From NCBI RefSeq assembly GCF_030005555.1, contig NZ_JASCQG010000010.1, positions 62,001-126,000 on the forward strand: a DNA stretch of 64,000 nucleotides, in the 5' to 3' direction. Below are positions 15,386-24,065 of this stretch, in pieces (positions within the stretch are counted from its first letter, which is position 1; each line of letters begins with the position of its first letter). The stretch is from Empedobacter sedimenti (GTDB lineage: Bacteria > Bacteroidota > Bacteroidia > Flavobacteriales > Weeksellaceae). The translations under genes were made by a program, and so were the position numbers. The notes under the pieces are model-generated. The model worked only from the letters and a program-made list of their open reading frames with translations, was not told the origin of the DNA and did not search any database.

Positions 15386-16390
15386 ATGCAATTCATTCTA
15401 AAAAATATATTCACTTTTATACTATTGTATGTTCTAACTCCGATGAATGCTCAAACGGTTGGAGTTAGAGATACAATTTTGATGGGAAGTAAATTCAAAA
15501 TTACTTTGGTTGATACCGATTCTATTTCTGTTGAAAAAAATATCAATAAAGCTATTGATGAAATGATCAGAATCGAGAATTTGATTTCTGATTGGAAACT
15601 AACTTCGCAAGTTTCTCTTGTCAATCAAAATGCTGGAATTAAACCTATAAAAGTAGATCGAGAAGTTTTTGACTTAACAAAACGTGCGATTTATTTTTCG
15701 GAACTAACAGATGGTGCTTTTGACATTAGCTTTGCGGCAATGGACAAAATCTGGAAATTTGATGGTTCAATGGAAAAAATTCCAACTCAAGAAGAAATTT
15801 CAAAAGCCATCGAAAAAATTGGTTATCAAAACATTATTTTGGATGAAGAAAATTCGACCATTTTCTTGAAAAAAGTTGGAATGAAGATCGGTTTTGGTTC
15901 TATTGGTAAAGGTTATGCAGCACAAAAAGCACGAACTTTTATGCAAGGTTTAGGGATTAATGCTGGTATTATTGATGCCTCTGGTGATATGACAACTTGG
16001 GGAAATCAACCAAATGGAGAAGCGTGGAAAATTGGAATTACAAACCCTTTTAATCGTCATAAAATGTTGGATATTCTCTCAATGAAAAACGCAGCGGTAA
16101 CGACTTCTGGCGATTACGAAAAATTTATTTTGATTGATGGAGTTCGTTATTCACATATTATTAATCCTAAAACTGGGATTCCTGCAACTGGTCTTACAGG
16201 CGTTACGGTGATTGGTCCTAACGCAGAAACCTGCAATGGTTTTAGCACATCTATAATGGTTTTAGGAAAAGAAAAAGGATTAAATTTGATAAATCAACAA
16301 AAAGATTACGCAGCTCTTTTGATTACAGATAAAGGAAAAATTATTCGTTCAAAAAACTACAAAAAGATTAAACAAAATCTTGCGAAATAA
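15386..16390 (+). CDS. apbE: FAD:protein FMN transferase (ApbE family)
   Basis: ApbE attaches FMN from FAD to Ser/Thr of exported redox proteins. The 334-residue protein has a signal peptide (cleavage after MNAQ near residue 23), TDGAFDISF near 108, KIGFGSIGKGYAAQKA near 167-182, DASGDMTTWG near 197-206 and HIINPKTG near 257-264. Two positions differ from the textbook enzyme. The usual HI(I/L)DP motif has Asn260 instead of Asp, and the usual ADALAT metal-site motif reads CNGFST, with Asn284 for Asp and Thr288 kept. Activity is still likely from overall conservation and operon context, but it is not certain. Last gene of the DUF2271-PepSY-ApbE set. Confidence 0.92.
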   Translation: MQFILKNIFTFILLYVLTPMNAQTVGVRDTILMGSKFKITLVDTDSISVEKNINKAIDEMIRIENLISDWKLTSQVSLVNQNAGIKPIKVDREVFDLTKRAIYFSELTDGAFDISFAAMDKIWKFDGSMEKIPTQEEISKAIEKIGYQNIILDEENSTIFLKKVGMKIGFGSIGKGYAAQKARTFMQGLGINAGIIDASGDMTTWGNQPNGEAWKIGITNPFNRHKMLDILSMKNAAVTTSGDYEKFILIDGVRYSHIINPKTGIPATGLTGVTVIGPNAETCNGFSTSIMVLGKEKGLNLINQQKDYAALLITDKGKIIRSKNYKKIKQNLAK

Positions 16391-16422
16391 GCTTATTTTT
16401 ATTCATCATAATTGTTGATGAA

Positions 16423-17220
16423 ATGAATAAAGTTATCCTTCGTACCATATTATTTTTTGTTGCTACATATCTAATTGTGGTTATTTCAGTTTACTTTTTT
16501 CAAGAAAAACTCATATTTCATCAAAGTAAGTTAGATCAAAATTATGTTTTCGAGTTTGAAACAAAATTTGATGAAATAAACTTAAAAACTACTGATAATG
16601 AAACGCTGAACGGTTTACTTTTCTATGCTGAAAAACCAAAAGGTGTTATTTATTTTCTTCACGGAAATTCTGGAGATTTAAGTGGTTGGGGTGATGTTGC
16701 GTCATATTTCTTAGATAACAATTATGATGTTTTTATGATAGATTATCCGGGTTTTGGAAAAAGTACGGGAGATCTAAAAAATGAAAAACAACTTTTAGAT
16801 GATGTACAAACTGGATATAATTATTTAAAGAAAAAATATTCAGAAAATCAAATTGTTATTCTTGGATACTCGATTGGAACTGGACCTTCTGCATATTTAG
16901 CTTCAAAAAATCATCCTAAAACATTGATTTTAGTTTCTCCATATTATAGTTTCAAATCATTATCTAAAACAAAAGTTCCATTTGTTCCGTCACTTATCTT
17001 AAAATATCCACTCGAAACAAATAAATATCTACAAAGCGTCAACTTACCTATTTATATTTTTCACGGAAATGAGGATAGTGTTATTCCGATTGAAAACTCT
17101 CGAAAATTGATTAAGGAACTAAATAAACCGACTATTTCTTTTACCGAAATTCAAGATATTGGGCACAATGGAATTTTAAAAAATTACTATTTACAACAGA
17201 AAATAGATTCCATATTGTAA
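16423..17220 (+). CDS. Membrane-anchored alpha/beta hydrolase (Bem46/ABHD13-like)
   Basis: The 265-residue protein begins with one hydrophobic helix (residues 5-27) followed by an alpha/beta hydrolase fold. Features are the oxyanion loop YFLHGNSGDLSGW near residue 77, YPGFGKSTGD near 109, nucleophile elbow GYSIGTG near 148-154 (Ser as nucleophile), an acid in HGNEDSVIP near 215 and His in IGHNG near the end. The N-terminal EKLIFHQSKL segment is typical of the Bem46/ABHD13 type, which are serine hydrolases of unknown substrate. It stands alone, 32 bp after apbE, with no visible promoter. Confidence 0.85.
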   Translation: MNKVILRTILFFVATYLIVVISVYFFQEKLIFHQSKLDQNYVFEFETKFDEINLKTTDNETLNGLLFYAEKPKGVIYFLHGNSGDLSGWGDVASYFLDNNYDVFMIDYPGFGKSTGDLKNEKQLLDDVQTGYNYLKKKYSENQIVILGYSIGTGPSAYLASKNHPKTLILVSPYYSFKSLSKTKVPFVPSLILKYPLETNKYLQSVNLPIYIFHGNEDSVIPIENSRKLIKELNKPTISFTEIQDIGHNGILKNYYLQQKIDSIL

Positions 17221-17275
17221 GTTTTGTTACACTTCATTTTAAATAAAAGTTCGAAATTGCGTTAAAATAAAAGCC

Positions 17276-17887
17276 ATGAACGACAATAAAAAATCTCATT
17301 GGGAGCACATATACGATGTAAAAACACCAGAACAAGTAAGTTGGACACAAAATAAACCAGAAACTTCTTTGAATTTTATTCATTCATTTGGAGAAGATAA
17401 AACAGCTAAAATTATCGATATTGGAGGTGGAGATAGTAAATTGGTTGACTTTTTATTAGAAGAAGGTTACGAAAATATTTCGGTTTTGGATATTTCTGCA
17501 AATGCGTTGGAAAGAACCAAAAAGCGCTTGGGTGAAAAGGCTGAAAATGTGACTTGGATAGTAGCTGATATTACCGAATTTCAACCTACAGAACAATACG
17601 ATGTTTGGCATGACAGAGCTGTTTTTCATTTTTTGACGGATGAAAATGACATCAAAAAATACCAAGATTTGGTTGCAAAAGCTGTAAAAGGAAATATGGT
17701 AATTGGAACTTTTTCGACAAATGGACCATTAAAATGCAGCGGTTTAGAAATTAAACAAAATGATGAAATTTCGTTAACCTCAACTTTCGATGCTAATTTT
17801 GAGAAAATAGAATGTTTTACAATTGATCATAAAACGCCGTTTGATACGATACAGAATTTTATTTTTTGTAGTTTCAACAAAAAATAA
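17276..17887 (+). CDS. Class I SAM-dependent methyltransferase
   Basis: The 203-residue protein opens with SHWEHIYDVKTPEQVSWTQNKPETSL, a recognisable start of small SAM methyltransferases, followed by motif I IIDIGGGDSKLVDFLL near residue 46, SVLDISANALERTKKRL near residue 68 (SAM ribose-binding Asp) and VWHDRAVFHFL near residue 105. It has some likeness to thiopurine or tellurite-type methyltransferases, but the substrate cannot be named. A short palindromic REP-like element lies directly downstream. Confidence 0.85.
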   Translation: MNDNKKSHWEHIYDVKTPEQVSWTQNKPETSLNFIHSFGEDKTAKIIDIGGGDSKLVDFLLEEGYENISVLDISANALERTKKRLGEKAENVTWIVADITEFQPTEQYDVWHDRAVFHFLTDENDIKKYQDLVAKAVKGNMVIGTFSTNGPLKCSGLEIKQNDEISLTSTFDANFEKIECFTIDHKTPFDTIQNFIFCSFNKK

Positions 17888-17890
17888 AAT

Positions 17891-17972
17891 GCGTTAGGGA
17901 TAGAAGTGAAAATCCTTTTTTGTAGACGCAGCGTCTACAAAAAAGATTGAAACGAATAGCCCTCCCGAACGC
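17891..17972. repeat. REP-like nested palindrome
   Basis: A perfect 15-bp inverted repeat (17915-17929 with 17931-17945, core TGTAGACGC/GCGTCTACA) is enclosed by GCGTT at 17891-17895 and its complement AACGC at 17968-17972, with GGGATAG and AATAGCCC inside each edge. The GCGTTAGGGATAG...ATAGCCCTCCCGAACGC frame resembles interspersed REP-like palindromes I know from flavobacterial genomes; that family link is from memory, not a search. It lies between convergent genes and would also act as a strong hairpin in both transcripts. Confidence 0.75.
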
Positions 17973-17981
17973 CCAAAATAT

Positions 17982-18015
17982 AAAAATCATCTCCAAAATT
18001 TGAGCGATGATTTTT
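17982..18015 (-). terminator. Terminator of the S41 peptidase operon
   Basis: AAAAATCATC (17982-17991) pairs with GATGATTTTT (18006-18015), directly abutting the stop codon of the minus-strand peptidase gene. The A-rich left side reads as U-rich on the minus strand. Confidence 0.7.
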
Positions 18016-19590
18016 TTAGTCTAATACCATTTTATAAGCTGAATTATTTTGTTTGATATCGTTCAGAATCCAAATTAACTCAACATCTTGGTTTTTAATT
18101 TTAGATTTTAGCGTTTGTTTTATTTCTTTGTTCGGAAAAATTCCACGACCGATTTCTTGTCGTTTTTTTAATGGAGAAAGATAAACCGTACCAACAGACA
18201 TTGTTAATTTAGAGTTTGGTAACTTAAATTTCGGCATCAAACCAGCAACGGTTCCGTTATAATCTCCACCAGTCTCCTCACCTACAAAAAAAGCTCTTTT
18301 GTTGGCTTGCAAATTAGTAGAAATAAGACTTGAAGCCGAATAAGAACCTCCATTTATGATGACATATAAATTTCCGTTGTATACTAAATCATCTTCAATC
18401 TTCACTCTCGAAAAAGGAACATGCAACTCGTATTCATTTTGATTATTTTGAGTTGTTACAAGCGAAGTGTAAAGCGAAACTAACCAAAGAACTGGATAGG
18501 ATATTTTTGGAGAAAGCTTTAAAATAGATCGACCGAAGGATGTTTTAGACGCTACAATTTTATCCCCTATAAATTCCTTAGAATCTTTTACGAGATAAGA
18601 ATACAAATAATGCGCATCGTTAACATAACCACCACCATTATCACGAAGATCGATAACTAAGTTTTTTACTTTATGTTTTTTGATATCCGAAAAAACATTT
18701 TTATATAGCTCTTTCGTCTTTCCTCTTCTAAAATCATTTACTCTAAGCAACGCAATGGTACTATCATTCGTCGGAAAAATAAGTTCTTTAGAGTATTTAC
18801 GTGTTGTTTTATTGTATCCGTAGCGTTTTTGCTTAATCTTAACTTGACGTTCTATTACTTTAGAAACTTTGGTCACAGTATCCTTTTTTGCTTCAACTAC
18901 TTTAGGTTTTGGTGTAGGATAAATTCTAAAAGATTTCTTAGTAACCAACTTTCCGTTCTCTTGGAACGTTAATAAAACCGAGTCTTTTACATTTTCTTCT
19001 AAGGTTACAAAATTGAGAAATGAACGATTGAATAAGTTATTCTCAAACGTTTTATTGTAACCATCTCCGTAAATTGTTTTTTTGTATTTGCTTAATATTT
19101 GGCTTGTTGATAGACTATCTATATAAAGCAATTTAGCTCCAGATTTAATTTGGTTCTCTTTTGAATAATCTTTGACCAAAAAAATAGAATCTTTCTCTAC
19201 AAAAAAACCATAATTATAAAAAGCAGATTTTGACTCTTTGTATCTTTTTTTCTGCTTATTGTCTAACTTTTTGAACAATGGATAAAGATCGGTATGACCA
19301 TGTCCTAAACTTCGGAAAATAGAACTAAACTGAACATAAAAATCATTCGGTTTTTGAGCTTTATTAATCGACTTCTTGAAACTATCAAATTTAAAATCAA
19401 TCTCTTGTTTTGAGATATACCAATCTAACTTTGGATGATATCTTTTCAGTTTTTTTTGAACAAAATTGACATCTTTCTTTAACTTATCTACCGAAATTTC
19501 TTCATCAATTTGTGCGTTATACTTTTGGACAGAGGTACAACTACAAATCAATAAAAGGAAGAGATAACATAAGAAAGATTTCAACTTCAT
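18016..19590 (-). CDS. S41 family peptidase, lipoprotein (paralogue 2)
   Basis: The 524-residue protein starts with a lipoprotein signal (lipobox LICSC, modified Cys near residue 18). It has a charged, low-complexity linker (residues about 225-260, rich in K, V, T) and a C-terminal S41 (C-terminal-processing / tricorn-like) peptidase domain. The domain shows LVIDLRDNGGGYVNDAHYLYSYL, the nucleophile region INGGSYSASSLIS and VGEETGGDYNGTVAG. No PDZ domain is obvious by eye. It is a tandem paralogue of the next gene, sharing the CTSVQKYNAQID beginning and the whole peptidase core; the two are 4 bp apart. Probable substrate: envelope proteins or peptides. Specificity is unknown. Confidence 0.88.
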   Translation of the reverse strand: MKLKSFLCYLFLLLICSCTSVQKYNAQIDEEISVDKLKKDVNFVQKKLKRYHPKLDWYISKQEIDFKFDSFKKSINKAQKPNDFYVQFSSIFRSLGHGHTDLYPLFKKLDNKQKKRYKESKSAFYNYGFFVEKDSIFLVKDYSKENQIKSGAKLLYIDSLSTSQILSKYKKTIYGDGYNKTFENNLFNRSFLNFVTLEENVKDSVLLTFQENGKLVTKKSFRIYPTPKPKVVEAKKDTVTKVSKVIERQVKIKQKRYGYNKTTRKYSKELIFPTNDSTIALLRVNDFRRGKTKELYKNVFSDIKKHKVKNLVIDLRDNGGGYVNDAHYLYSYLVKDSKEFIGDKIVASKTSFGRSILKLSPKISYPVLWLVSLYTSLVTTQNNQNEYELHVPFSRVKIEDDLVYNGNLYVIINGGSYSASSLISTNLQANKRAFFVGEETGGDYNGTVAGLMPKFKLPNSKLTMSVGTVYLSPLKKRQEIGRGIFPNKEIKQTLKSKIKNQDVELIWILNDIKQNNSAYKMVLD

Positions 19591-19594
19591 TTCA

Positions 19595-21214
19595 CTATTT
19601 TTTTGTTTTAATATCGTTCAAAATCCAATCTAACTGCGGATCTTTTTTATTGACTAAATCCTCAAAAGATCGATTAATAGGAACCGCAGGAATTACACCT
19701 CTTCCCTTTAATGTTCTACCATTATTAGGTTTATAAGTCATGATTCCCATGTTTAATCTTACTTTAGAATTTGGTAATTTAAAATCTATAAATTGTCCTG
19801 CCACTGTTCCATTGTAATCGCCTCCTGTCTCTTCGCCTACAAAAATTGCTTTTCCTTCGTTTTGCAATGATGCCGAAATAATACTTGAGGCTGAATATGT
19901 CAAACCATTTGTTAAAACATATAGATTTCCATCATATTTGTTTTGCTGATTTAACATCGCTTTCTTTTTCTTTACATCTAAATAATAATTATCATCTTTC
20001 TTATGAATATTAAACAACGATTTAACCGAACCATACAACACAAAAGGTAAACCTACAGTATATCCAATTACATTTGGCTTTCTGAAATATTTATTGACCA
20101 TCGTATATTTAGAACTCACTTTTACGTCGTCAGAAGTAACCATTTGTTTCTCATTTCGAGAAGTAAGAAACGAGTACAAATAATTAATATCAGATACATA
20201 ACCACCTGTATTATCGCGTAAGTCTAAAACTAAGTTGTGAATATTACGTTTTTTAATCGAATCAAAAATAAAAGGATAGGCTTTTTTTCCGTGCGAAACA
20301 GAAAACGTTTTTATTTGAAGAACTGCTGTAGTTGAATCTTCTGAATTCGGGAACTTCAACTCTCTAAGATAGTTTTTCTTTGATTTATTATAAGCAAAGT
20401 ATTTTTTGACTAAAACATCATGTTCTCTCCTTTCCTTCGCTATTTTTTTCTCTTCTTTTGTTAATTTTTTCTTTGGCTCTACATGTTTCTTTACAATTTT
20501 TGTAGAATCTTTTTTCACTTCAGACTGTTTTTTATCTACTTTCTTTGTGTATTCTCGCTTAATCGTTTGGGTAAAAATCGAATCGTTTTTGACCATTGTC
20601 AATTCAATCGAGTCTGTTAAACCAATCGTATTGCGAACAAAAGCTGTATAATAACTTCCCAATGCGTAACTATCAAAAGTTTTGATAAAACCATCGCCTT
20701 TTCTAATTCTTGCATTTTCTTTGTAATAATCTTTGAAAGAAATTCCGTCAATTGCTAAAACTTCTCCATTCTGAACTAATGTCGTGTCTTTTGATCTATT
20801 TTTATCTAAATAAAGTCGTCCATCATATGATTTTAAATCAACCAAGCTAAAAGGTGATTTTGACTTTTTGAACTTTTTCTTTTCTTCCTTAGTCGATTTT
20901 TTTTGTAAATAAGACAAAACGGTATGCCCATGTCCCAAACTTGCAATTACTTTTGACAATTCTCTCGAAAAATCATTGGGTAACATTGGTTGTTGAACCG
21001 TATTTCTAAAACTATCAAATCGGTTTGCTATAACTTCTTTCGAATAATACATATCGATATCAACATGTCTCGTCAATAATTTATCTTTTGTATAGTCGAT
21101 ATCTTGATGCAACTCTTTAACATCAATTTTCTTATCTATGTGTGCATTATATTTCTGAACAGAAACGCAAGAACTCAAAAAAATAAGTGATAAAAATGTA
21201 AAAAATTTATTCAT
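19595..21214 (-). CDS. S41 family peptidase, lipoprotein (paralogue 1)
   Basis: The 539-residue lipoprotein (lipobox LSSC, Cys near residue 16) has the same architecture as its neighbour. After the CVSVQKYNAHIDKKID start come a helical region (SLGHGHTVLSYL near residue 93, matching SLGHGHTDL in the paralogue), a strongly basic/acidic linker with repeated KK, EVKKDSTK and KKLTKEEKK (about residues 225-265), and the peptidase core. The core has LVLDLRDNTGGYVSDINYLYSFL, TNGLTYSASSIISAS and VGEETGGDYNGTVAG. The pair arose by tandem duplication and has diverged most in the linker. Confidence 0.88.
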   Translation of the reverse strand: MNKFFTFLSLIFLSSCVSVQKYNAHIDKKIDVKELHQDIDYTKDKLLTRHVDIDMYYSKEVIANRFDSFRNTVQQPMLPNDFSRELSKVIASLGHGHTVLSYLQKKSTKEEKKKFKKSKSPFSLVDLKSYDGRLYLDKNRSKDTTLVQNGEVLAIDGISFKDYYKENARIRKGDGFIKTFDSYALGSYYTAFVRNTIGLTDSIELTMVKNDSIFTQTIKREYTKKVDKKQSEVKKDSTKIVKKHVEPKKKLTKEEKKIAKERREHDVLVKKYFAYNKSKKNYLRELKFPNSEDSTTAVLQIKTFSVSHGKKAYPFIFDSIKKRNIHNLVLDLRDNTGGYVSDINYLYSFLTSRNEKQMVTSDDVKVSSKYTMVNKYFRKPNVIGYTVGLPFVLYGSVKSLFNIHKKDDNYYLDVKKKKAMLNQQNKYDGNLYVLTNGLTYSASSIISASLQNEGKAIFVGEETGGDYNGTVAGQFIDFKLPNSKVRLNMGIMTYKPNNGRTLKGRGVIPAVPINRSFEDLVNKKDPQLDWILNDIKTKK

Positions 21215-21263
21215 AAATAAGGTTTATATGTAGACGATTGAATAGGTAAAAAGTTACAGCTTT

Positions 21264-22100
21264 CTATAATTTTATTGATTTAGTTTTATAATTATTTTCT
21301 GACATCATTTTGATTTTTGCAGTATCCATATCCATCATCATATTCATTGGTCCAGAGAATTCTGAATCATTAATATTCTGATCTTTTCGGTTAATTGTTA
21401 ACTTTCCTGATAGCTGATATTGATCAATATGAATTTTAAGTTGATCCGAAGGATTAATATTGCCTTCAGAAGTCATTTTAACATCAAAATAAGCCTTCTC
21501 CGAGTCTAATTTCGTCAAAGTATAAGTCGCTTTTACATTCATTTCCATTTTCATTCCTTGTTGAAGTGGCATATTAAATGGAACTAAAACCTCTTTTGAA
21601 TCTCCTACTTTAAATACCTCTTTTGGATAAAAAGTTAACAAAGACATTGTATTCATCATGCTTTCATAGCTTTCTTTCATCTTCTCAGACTCCCCTTGAT
21701 ATGAATATTCTCTGCCTCTATCAGTTTCAATTCCTTTTAGTTTCAAACCTAAAATCTCACTTTTTATGCTTTCTGTAATATTAGGAATTTCATTTCCATT
21801 CACAGACATTTTCGTATCAAGATCTGTATAAGAAATCTCAAAAGGTAGTTTTCCTTCTTTACTTACTTCTTGTGTTTTTGTCAAGGTTTCGAAACTCATC
21901 AACATATTCGTTTCGACATTGTTTTTACCTAAACTCTTTTCTGTTTCGCTATCAACTTGCATTTTCATCCCAAGCTTCATTTCAAAATTAGTCTTATATG
22001 AAGATCCTGGTTGAAGTTTCACATTAAACTGGAAAGTCTCCTGACCACAAGCAATATTTAGCGCAAAAAAGATAACTAAAGCGTTTAAAATATGTTTCAT
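21264..22100 (-). CDS. Exported protein, DUF6263-like
   Basis: The 278-residue protein has a signal peptide (cleavage near NIACGQ) and a beta-rich mature part. The strand-turn pattern FQFNVKLQPGSSYKTNFEMKLGMKMQV and the late segment FKVGDSKEVLVPFNMPLQQGMKMEMNVKATYTL resemble the DUF6263 family of secreted Bacteroidota proteins; I give that assignment with limited confidence. It is very rich in Met (more than a dozen residues). It lies 3 bp after the HD hydrolase gene and 49 bp before the S41 pair, all on the minus strand. No function is known. Confidence 0.7.
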   Translation of the reverse strand: MKHILNALVIFFALNIACGQETFQFNVKLQPGSSYKTNFEMKLGMKMQVDSETEKSLGKNNVETNMLMSFETLTKTQEVSKEGKLPFEISYTDLDTKMSVNGNEIPNITESIKSEILGLKLKGIETDRGREYSYQGESEKMKESYESMMNTMSLLTFYPKEVFKVGDSKEVLVPFNMPLQQGMKMEMNVKATYTLTKLDSEKAYFDVKMTSEGNINPSDQLKIHIDQYQLSGKLTINRKDQNINDSEFSGPMNMMMDMDTAKIKMMSENNYKTKSIKL

Positions 22101-22102
22101 TT

Positions 22103-22702
22103 CTATTTTACTTCGTTATAAAATTCTTCTATAAACTGCTCCATATATTCATGTCGACGTAAAGCTATTTCCTTAGCCGTTTTAGTATTCATCAAATCTT
22201 TCAATTTAAATAATTTATCGTAAAAATGTTGCACGCTTGATGCATCTTTCGAATTATCATAAGGATTATATAAAATACTTCCGACACTTCCTCCGTAAGC
22301 AAAACAACGCGCTATACCAACAGCTCCAATCGCATCCAAACGATCAGCATCTTGTACAATTTCAGCCTCAATTGTTGTTGGTTGGTTTCCTTTACTAAAC
22401 GATACTTGCGAAACAATTTCTAATACTTTTTTTATCGTTTCTTCTTCGACAAGAACTGATTCTAAAAATGCTCTAATTAACTCTTCTGATTTATCAACTC
22501 CTCCATGCAATTTATAATCACCAATATCATGTGTCCAAGCGGCTAATTCGACCAAAAATGGATCTGCATTTTCTGTTTCAAGAATTTTTTTTGCATTCGT
22601 TACAACACGTTCAATATGAAAATAATCGTGCCCAGTTCCTTCGTCTAAAAAGGTTTTTTTTATATGATTTTTGGTTAATTCTAAGATTTCAGATTTGTTC
22701 AT
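22103..22702 (-). CDS. HD-domain hydrolase
   Basis: The 199-residue protein has the HD metal-binding pattern: His in GHDYFHIERV near residue 23, HD in AAWTHDIGDYK near residue 73, and the distal Asp in VQDADRLDAIGAVGIARCFAYGG near residue 126. It is close to the YedJ/YpgQ type of small HD phosphohydrolases, which act on nucleotides or related phosphomonoesters. Substrate is not readable. First gene of a probable four-gene minus-strand run (HD, DUF6263-like, S41, S41). Confidence 0.88.
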   Translation of the reverse strand: MNKSEILELTKNHIKKTFLDEGTGHDYFHIERVVTNAKKILETENADPFLVELAAWTHDIGDYKLHGGVDKSEELIRAFLESVLVEEETIKKVLEIVSQVSFSKGNQPTTIEAEIVQDADRLDAIGAVGIARCFAYGGSVGSILYNPYDNSKDASSVQHFYDKLFKLKDLMNTKTAKEIALRRHEYMEQFIEEFYNEVK

Positions 22703-22802
22703 TTTCTATATAATTTGGATTTAAAAATACATCAAGTAATTCAAATCAACTGAATATTTTATTGATTAATCATATTAAAATAATTTTTTGATAAAAATTT
22801 CT

Positions 22803-22810
22803 TATCTTTG
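22803..22810 (+). promoter_or_regulatory. Putative -7 box for rpsP-rimM
   Basis: TATCTTTG fits TAnnTTTG and lies 50 nt before rpsP. The following leader contains a short GGGA/TCCC hairpin (about 22830-22842). The TTG at 22788-22790 is too close (12 bp) to be its partner. Confidence 0.5.
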
Positions 22811-22860
22811 CACCTCAAATTTGTAAAACGGGACGAGTTCCCAAAATAATTAGTTATACT

Positions 22861-23388
22861 ATGGCTACAAAAATTAGATTACAAAGACATGGTCGTAAAG
22901 GAAAACCATTCTTTCACATCGTAGTTGCTGACTCAAGAGCAAAACGTGATGGTCGTTTCATCGAAAAATTAGGTACTTACAACCCAATTACTAACCCTGC
23001 AACTGTAGAATTAAACGTTGATTCTGCTGTAAAATGGTTACAAACTGGTGCTGAACCTACAAACACAGCTAAAGCTTTATTATCTTACAAAGGTGCTTTT
23101 ATGAAAAAACACTTATTAGGAGGTGTTGCTAAAGGTGCGTTTTCTCAAGAAGAAGCTGACAAACGTTTCGCAGCTTGGTTAGAAGCTAAAGATGCAAAAG
23201 TACAAGCTAAAAAAGACGGTTTAACTTCAGGTGCTGCTGCGGCTAAAGCTGCTGCATTAGAAGCTGAAAAAGCTGTTAACGAAGCTCGTGTAAAAGCTGC
23301 TCAGGAAGCTGAAGCTGCTGCACAAGTTGAAGAAACTCCTGCTGAAGAAGCAGAAGGTACAACTGAAGAAGTTGCTACAGAAGAATAA
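22861..23388 (+). CDS. rpsP: 30S ribosomal protein S16 with long C-terminal extension
   Basis: The first 85 residues are classical S16 ([41 protein letters not shown]), a small-subunit protein needed for 30S assembly. The remaining 90 residues are an Ala/Glu/Lys-rich extension ([31 protein letters not shown] and an acidic tail), probably a long helix. The core family is about 80-90 residues; long extensions like this are common in Bacteroidota. Followed at 24 bp by rimM, the usual pair for ribosome maturation. Codon use is strongly biased, as expected for a highly expressed gene. Confidence 0.98.
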   Translation: MATKIRLQRHGRKGKPFFHIVVADSRAKRDGRFIEKLGTYNPITNPATVELNVDSAVKWLQTGAEPTNTAKALLSYKGAFMKKHLLGGVAKGAFSQEEADKRFAAWLEAKDAKVQAKKDGLTSGAAAAKAAALEAEKAVNEARVKAAQEAEAAAQVEETPAEEAEGTTEEVATEE

Positions 23389-23412
23389 TTTTTAAGTTCA
23401 GAGACGTTCCAA

Positions 23413-23937
23413 ATGACAAAAAATGATTGCTACTATTTAGGTAAAGTTACTAAGAGACATGGTTTCAAAGGTAATTTAATCATTCACTTGGATACAGACG
23501 AACCAGAATTATACGATACTTTGGAAGCAGTGTACATCGAGCAAGATGGTACACTGATTCCATTTTTTTTCGAAACTTCTCAGTCTTATCAAGGCACAAA
23601 ATTATTAGTAAAGTTTGAAGATGTTGAAGACGAAGACGTCGATAAATTAATCAATCGAGAACTTTATTTACCCCTAAAATCATTACCAGAACTTACTGGA
23701 ACAGATTTTTATTACCACGAAATTGTTGGTTTCACTATTTATGACCAATCAAATACAGAAGTTGGAACAATAAAATCTGTTAATGATTCTGCAGCACAAG
23801 CTTATTTCGAAGTTGATGCCAATGGAAAAGAAATCTTAATTCCGATGATCGACGAATGGATTCTTGAAGTTAATCGCGAAGAAAAAGCAATGCTTATCCA
23901 AATTCCTGACGGACTGTTAGAAATTTATTTGGGGTAA
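23413..23937 (+). CDS. rimM: Ribosome maturation factor RimM
   Basis: RimM binds S19 and assists 16S processing and assembly of the 30S head. The 174-residue protein shows the N-terminal barrel (CYYLGKVTKRHGFKGNLIIHLDTDEPE) and the PRC-barrel C-terminus beginning at YYHEIVGFTIYD, with EILIPMIDEWILEVNREEKAMLIQIPDGLLEIYLG at the end, all typical of the family. It is co-transcribed with rpsP. Confidence 0.95.
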   Translation: MTKNDCYYLGKVTKRHGFKGNLIIHLDTDEPELYDTLEAVYIEQDGTLIPFFFETSQSYQGTKLLVKFEDVEDEDVDKLINRELYLPLKSLPELTGTDFYYHEIVGFTIYDQSNTEVGTIKSVNDSAAQAYFEVDANGKEILIPMIDEWILEVNREEKAMLIQIPDGLLEIYLG

Positions 23938-24036
23938 TTTAACCCTTACAAATCATTTATTTACTTCTATTTTTTGATTGAATCTTTCTAATAGTAAAAT
24001 CCGAAATTTTCGACATTATATTTATTGTCAATTTCG

Positions 24037-24044
24037 TACCTTTG
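24037..24044 (+). promoter_or_regulatory. Putative -7 box for glnS
   Basis: TACCTTTG matches TAnnTTTG and lies 21 nt before the glnS ATG. No TTG is present at the expected distance upstream. Confidence 0.5.
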
Positions 24045-24065
24045 CAAACTCAATCGTAATAAAAA

